From contig JBFOMG010000064.1 of NCBI GenBank assembly GCA_040830725.1, forward strand, positions 1 to 64,000: DNA of 64,000 nt, in the 5' to 3' direction. Origin of the DNA: JAWKWH01 sp040830725 (GTDB lineage: Bacteria; Pseudomonadota; Alphaproteobacteria; Rhizobiales; Rhizobiaceae). The notes below the pieces were generated by a model. The model made no database searches, was not told the DNA's origin, and worked only from the letters and a program-made list of their open reading frames with translations. This document shows positions 62,070-64,000 of this stretch, piece after piece (position 1 is the first letter of the stretch; the number at the start of each line of letters is the position of its first letter). A program made the position numbers and the translations under genes.

Positions 62070-62504
62070 TCAAAGACGCGCCACGGCATAATCACGCAGA
62101 ACGTTTGCTTCCATTTCGATTTCATCGATCCTGTGTTTGACCACATCGCCAACGCTGACAATTCCAGCCAGCTTGCCGCCGGATTTCACCGGCAGATGAC
62201 GCACACGCCGATTGGTCATGATTCGTGCGATATCGGCGATCGTGTCCTCCGGCGAACAGGTGACCACGCTCTTCGTCATCAATGATGACACTTTCGTAGC
62301 TGGCAAATCTGCACCGTGTTCTGCCAATCCATGGGCAACATCCCGCTCGGAGATTATTCCGTCAATGGCTTCACCATCCGCGCTGACGATCAGCGCACCA
62401 ACGCGTTCAATGCGCAGCCGGTGACAAAGATTTTCCATCGTATCGTCCGGGCGCACAGTCATGACCGCATCACCTTTTTGCCGAAGAATGTCGGAAACTT
62501 TCAC
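62070..62504 (-). CDS. Tandem CBS-domain protein
   Basis: 144 aa made of two CBS domains (residues ~5-60 and ~75-130; the second includes MTNRRVRHLPVKSGGKLAGIVSVGDVV). Such stand-alone pairs bind adenine nucleotides and regulate partner enzymes or channels. No partner is evident nearby. It converges on the DUF2189 gene and is followed by about 200 bases with no gene before the class II aldolase. Confidence 0.9.
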   Translation of the reverse strand: MKVSDILRQKGDAVMTVRPDDTMENLCHRLRIERVGALIVSADGEAIDGIISERDVAHGLAEHGADLPATKVSSLMTKSVVTCSPEDTIADIARIMTNRRVRHLPVKSGGKLAGIVSVGDVVKHRIDEIEMEANVLRDYAVARL

Positions 62505-62706
62505 GAGACTACTCCTTTAAGCGCTTTCACGCCCGGAGAAGGTCAAGTCTGTCAGCATCGGTCACATTGCGTGTAAACTCACCGGGTATCGGACCGATCA
62601 ACTGCAGAGGTCTCACCCGGGCTTGGCGTCAGAATACCATAATTTGGCGACTGATGGCTAAAACTCCATGCGAGTTTCATGATTTCTGGGGTGATGCAAT
62701 CTCCGC

Positions 62707-63471
62707 TCAACTGGCGTAGTTTGATCCCTCGTCGTCGAGAATTGCCTTGAGCTCTGCCAGATGACGCTCATCCTGACCCGGATATTCCTCGATTTCCCGT
62801 GCGGTTTTCTCGGCAATCTCATCAGGCAAAACGCGCAGTTTCTGACCCGTTTGAAGCGCACGGATGTAGGTTTCGGCTGCACGCTCAAAGAAGAACATTC
62901 GATTGAAGGTCTCGGCGACAGTCTCGCCGATGACCATGATGCCATGATTGCCCATCACCATGACCTTTTTGGAAGGATCAGAGAACAAAGACGCACAGCG
63001 CTCACCTTCTTCCTCGAAAGCCAATCCGCCGTAGTCATTGTCGATGACGACCCGGTTGTAGAAAATCGCCGTGTTTTGATCGATCGGCGGCAGAGTGGAA
63101 TCGGCCAAACTCGCCAAAACGGTCGAGAATATCGAATGCACATGCATGGCGCAGCGGGCATGCGGACAATGCCGGTGAATGGCTCCGTGCAGTCCCCAGG
63201 CGGTGGGATCGGGAGCGTTCGGGCCTTCCAGCGTGTTCGGATCGTTGGCGTCGAGCAACAGCAGTTCGGATGCCTTTATCCGCGAAAAATGAACCTGATT
63301 GGCATTCATCAGGAACTGGGTTCCATCTTCATTGACCGCAAGAGAGAAGTGGTTCGATACGGCTTCGTGCATGTTGAGCCGCGCTGTCCAGCGAAACGCT
63401 GCCGCCAGGTCAACACGTTGCTGCCAGTGTTCGATGTTTGCGCCAGTCTTTACTTCCGCAAGTGCCACCAT
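62707..63471 (-). CDS. Class II aldolase/adducin-family protein
   Basis: 254 aa zinc-dependent aldolase or decarboxylase of the AraD/FucA/adducin type. The metal-binding histidines lie in HCPHARCAMHVHS and GNHGIMVIG, and an N-terminal FRWTARLNMHEAVSNHFSL segment matches the adducin-like subgroup. Members act on sugar phosphates or similar substrates, or are of unknown function. It starts just inside the region opposite the small membrane protein gene, overlapping none of its coding part. Confidence 0.87.
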   Translation of the reverse strand: MVALAEVKTGANIEHWQQRVDLAAAFRWTARLNMHEAVSNHFSLAVNEDGTQFLMNANQVHFSRIKASELLLLDANDPNTLEGPNAPDPTAWGLHGAIHRHCPHARCAMHVHSIFSTVLASLADSTLPPIDQNTAIFYNRVVIDNDYGGLAFEEEGERCASLFSDPSKKVMVMGNHGIMVIGETVAETFNRMFFFERAAETYIRALQTGQKLRVLPDEIAEKTAREIEEYPGQDERHLAELKAILDDEGSNYAS

Positions 63472-63512
63472 TGCTGATCTCCCGATTTGCTGGAGAGACC
63501 GTAACCGCGAAT

Positions 63513-63731
63513 ATGTCGGAATTCCAAGCAGTAATGCGTCTTGTGTTTGCGGAATTTGGTCACCGGTGCACGGTTGCCGGTCTGGTTGTTGTATTTCTGT
63601 GGTCTTCGCTGCGAACAGGTATCGAAAGAGCGCCTGTGAAGATGTTTCAGTGGTTTTTGTTTCTGGTGGCCTCGATTGCGTTTCTCATGGCCGCGATTTC
63701 CTCAGGCGGCATTTCGGATGGCGTTCCCTGA
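63513..63731 (+). CDS. Small predicted membrane protein
   Basis: 72 aa. Two hydrophobic stretches are visible (about residues 21-31, including TVAGLVVVFLW, and 46-62, MFQWFLFLVASIAFLMAAI region). No recognised domain and no strong ribosome site before the ATG at 63513; a TTG 25 codons upstream is also in frame but overlaps the opposite gene. It ends 2 bases before the purB gene end, and could be a spurious frame. Confidence 0.45.
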   Translation: MSEFQAVMRLVFAEFGHRCTVAGLVVVFLWSSLRTGIERAPVKMFQWFLFLVASIAFLMAAISSGGISDGVP

Positions 63732-63733
63732 AA

Positions 63734-64000
63734 TCAGCCAAACACGCGTCTGAAAATCGTGTCCACGTGTTTGGTATGATAGGCCAGATCGAACTTCTCC
63801 CGGATTTCCGCTTCCGGCAAGGCAGCCGTTACCTCGGCATCTGACAACAGCTCTTCGAGAAAATCCTTGCCCTCTTCCCAGACCTTCATCGCGTTGCGCT
63901 GCACCAGCCGGTAGGCATCCTCCCGGCTTACGCCCGCCTGGGTTAATGCCAGCAATACGCGCTGGGAGTGCACAAGCCCGCGGAACTTGTTCATGTTGGC
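63734..64000 (-). CDS. purB: Adenylosuccinate lyase, N-terminal part outside window
   Basis: The C-terminal 88 codons of PurB, read on the minus strand from the right edge. The segment LVHSQRVLLALTQAGVSREDAYRLVQRNAM (quoted in part), then VWEEGKDFLEELL and a C-terminal FDLAYHTKHVDTIFRRVFG match bacterial adenylosuccinate lyases. It cleaves SAICAR and adenylosuccinate in purine synthesis. With purC, purS and purQ it makes a purine cluster in the same direction, interrupted by unrelated genes. Confidence 0.93.
   Translation of the reverse strand, partial: ANMNKFRGLVHSQRVLLALTQAGVSREDAYRLVQRNAMKVWEEGKDFLEELLSDAEVTAALPEAEIREKFDLAYHTKHVDTIFRRVFG

Overview
The window reads as chromosomal or megaplasmid DNA of an alphaproteobacterium, most likely in the Hyphomicrobiales (rhizobia-like, perhaps marine). 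I infer this from family resemblance, not from a search. The clues are a purC-purS-purQ block beside a DUF1476 (F1-ATPase zeta inhibitor-like) gene, many ABC sugar importers with private LacI/IclR/ROK regulators, PhnA/PhnY proteins whose key residues fall at the positions I recall for Sinorhizobium meliloti, and a Pyl-free MttB homologue. I see no phage, IS element, integrase, CRISPR array or plasmid replication gene. One short element with terminal inverted repeats looks MITE-like.

Layout. 1-1.8 kb: glycogen phosphorylase, cut by the window edge. 2.1-7.0 kb: phosphonate catabolism (phnY, phnA, an iron alcohol dehydrogenase and a divergent LysR regulator). 7.0-14.7 kb: D-xylose import and catabolism (xylA, xylB, xylG, xylH, xylF) with a divergent ROK repressor. 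14.7-17.8 kb: a coupled pair of exported proteins, a di-haem c-type oxidoreductase and an FG-GAP/ASPIC-UnbV protein. 17.9-26.5 kb: a LacI-controlled hexose- or glycoside-type ABC importer with two TIM-barrel isomerases, a Gfo/Idh/MocA oxidoreductase and a decayed oxidoreductase fragment. 26.6-35.7 kb: an alpha-galactoside system (divergent ATPase and IclR regulator; binding protein, two permeases, GH36 alpha-galactosidase, SDR and 2-dehydro-3-deoxygalactonokinase).

35.7-49 kb is a nitrogen and methylamine block. It holds a class V PLP enzyme, two divergent agmatinase-family ureohydrolases, a GNAT acetyltransferase, a glycine-betaine-type ABC importer with an unusual N-terminal extension on its permease, a LysR regulator, an MttB-like methyltransferase and a dimethylglycine/sarcosine dehydrogenase. 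Together they suggest uptake and stepwise demethylation of a quaternary amine or related osmolyte. 49-50.2 kb is gene-poor and contains tRNA-Phe. 50.2-56.8 kb is mixed: two DM13 proteins, a CYTH protein, a DUF1194 protein, dtd, a CobW-type GTPase, a YtcJ-like amidohydrolase, arsC and a lipoprotein. 56.8-64 kb is purine biosynthesis (purQ, a small coiled-coil gene, purS, purC, and the C-terminal end of purB at the right edge) interspersed with a DUF1476 gene, an HpaI-type aldolase, an RBBP9-like hydrolase, a DUF2189 membrane protein, a CBS protein and a class II aldolase.

Recurring design: each of the four ABC operons has a GC-rich stem-loop directly after its binding-protein gene and before the rest of the operon. 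That is the expected place for raising the level of the binding protein above the membrane subunits.
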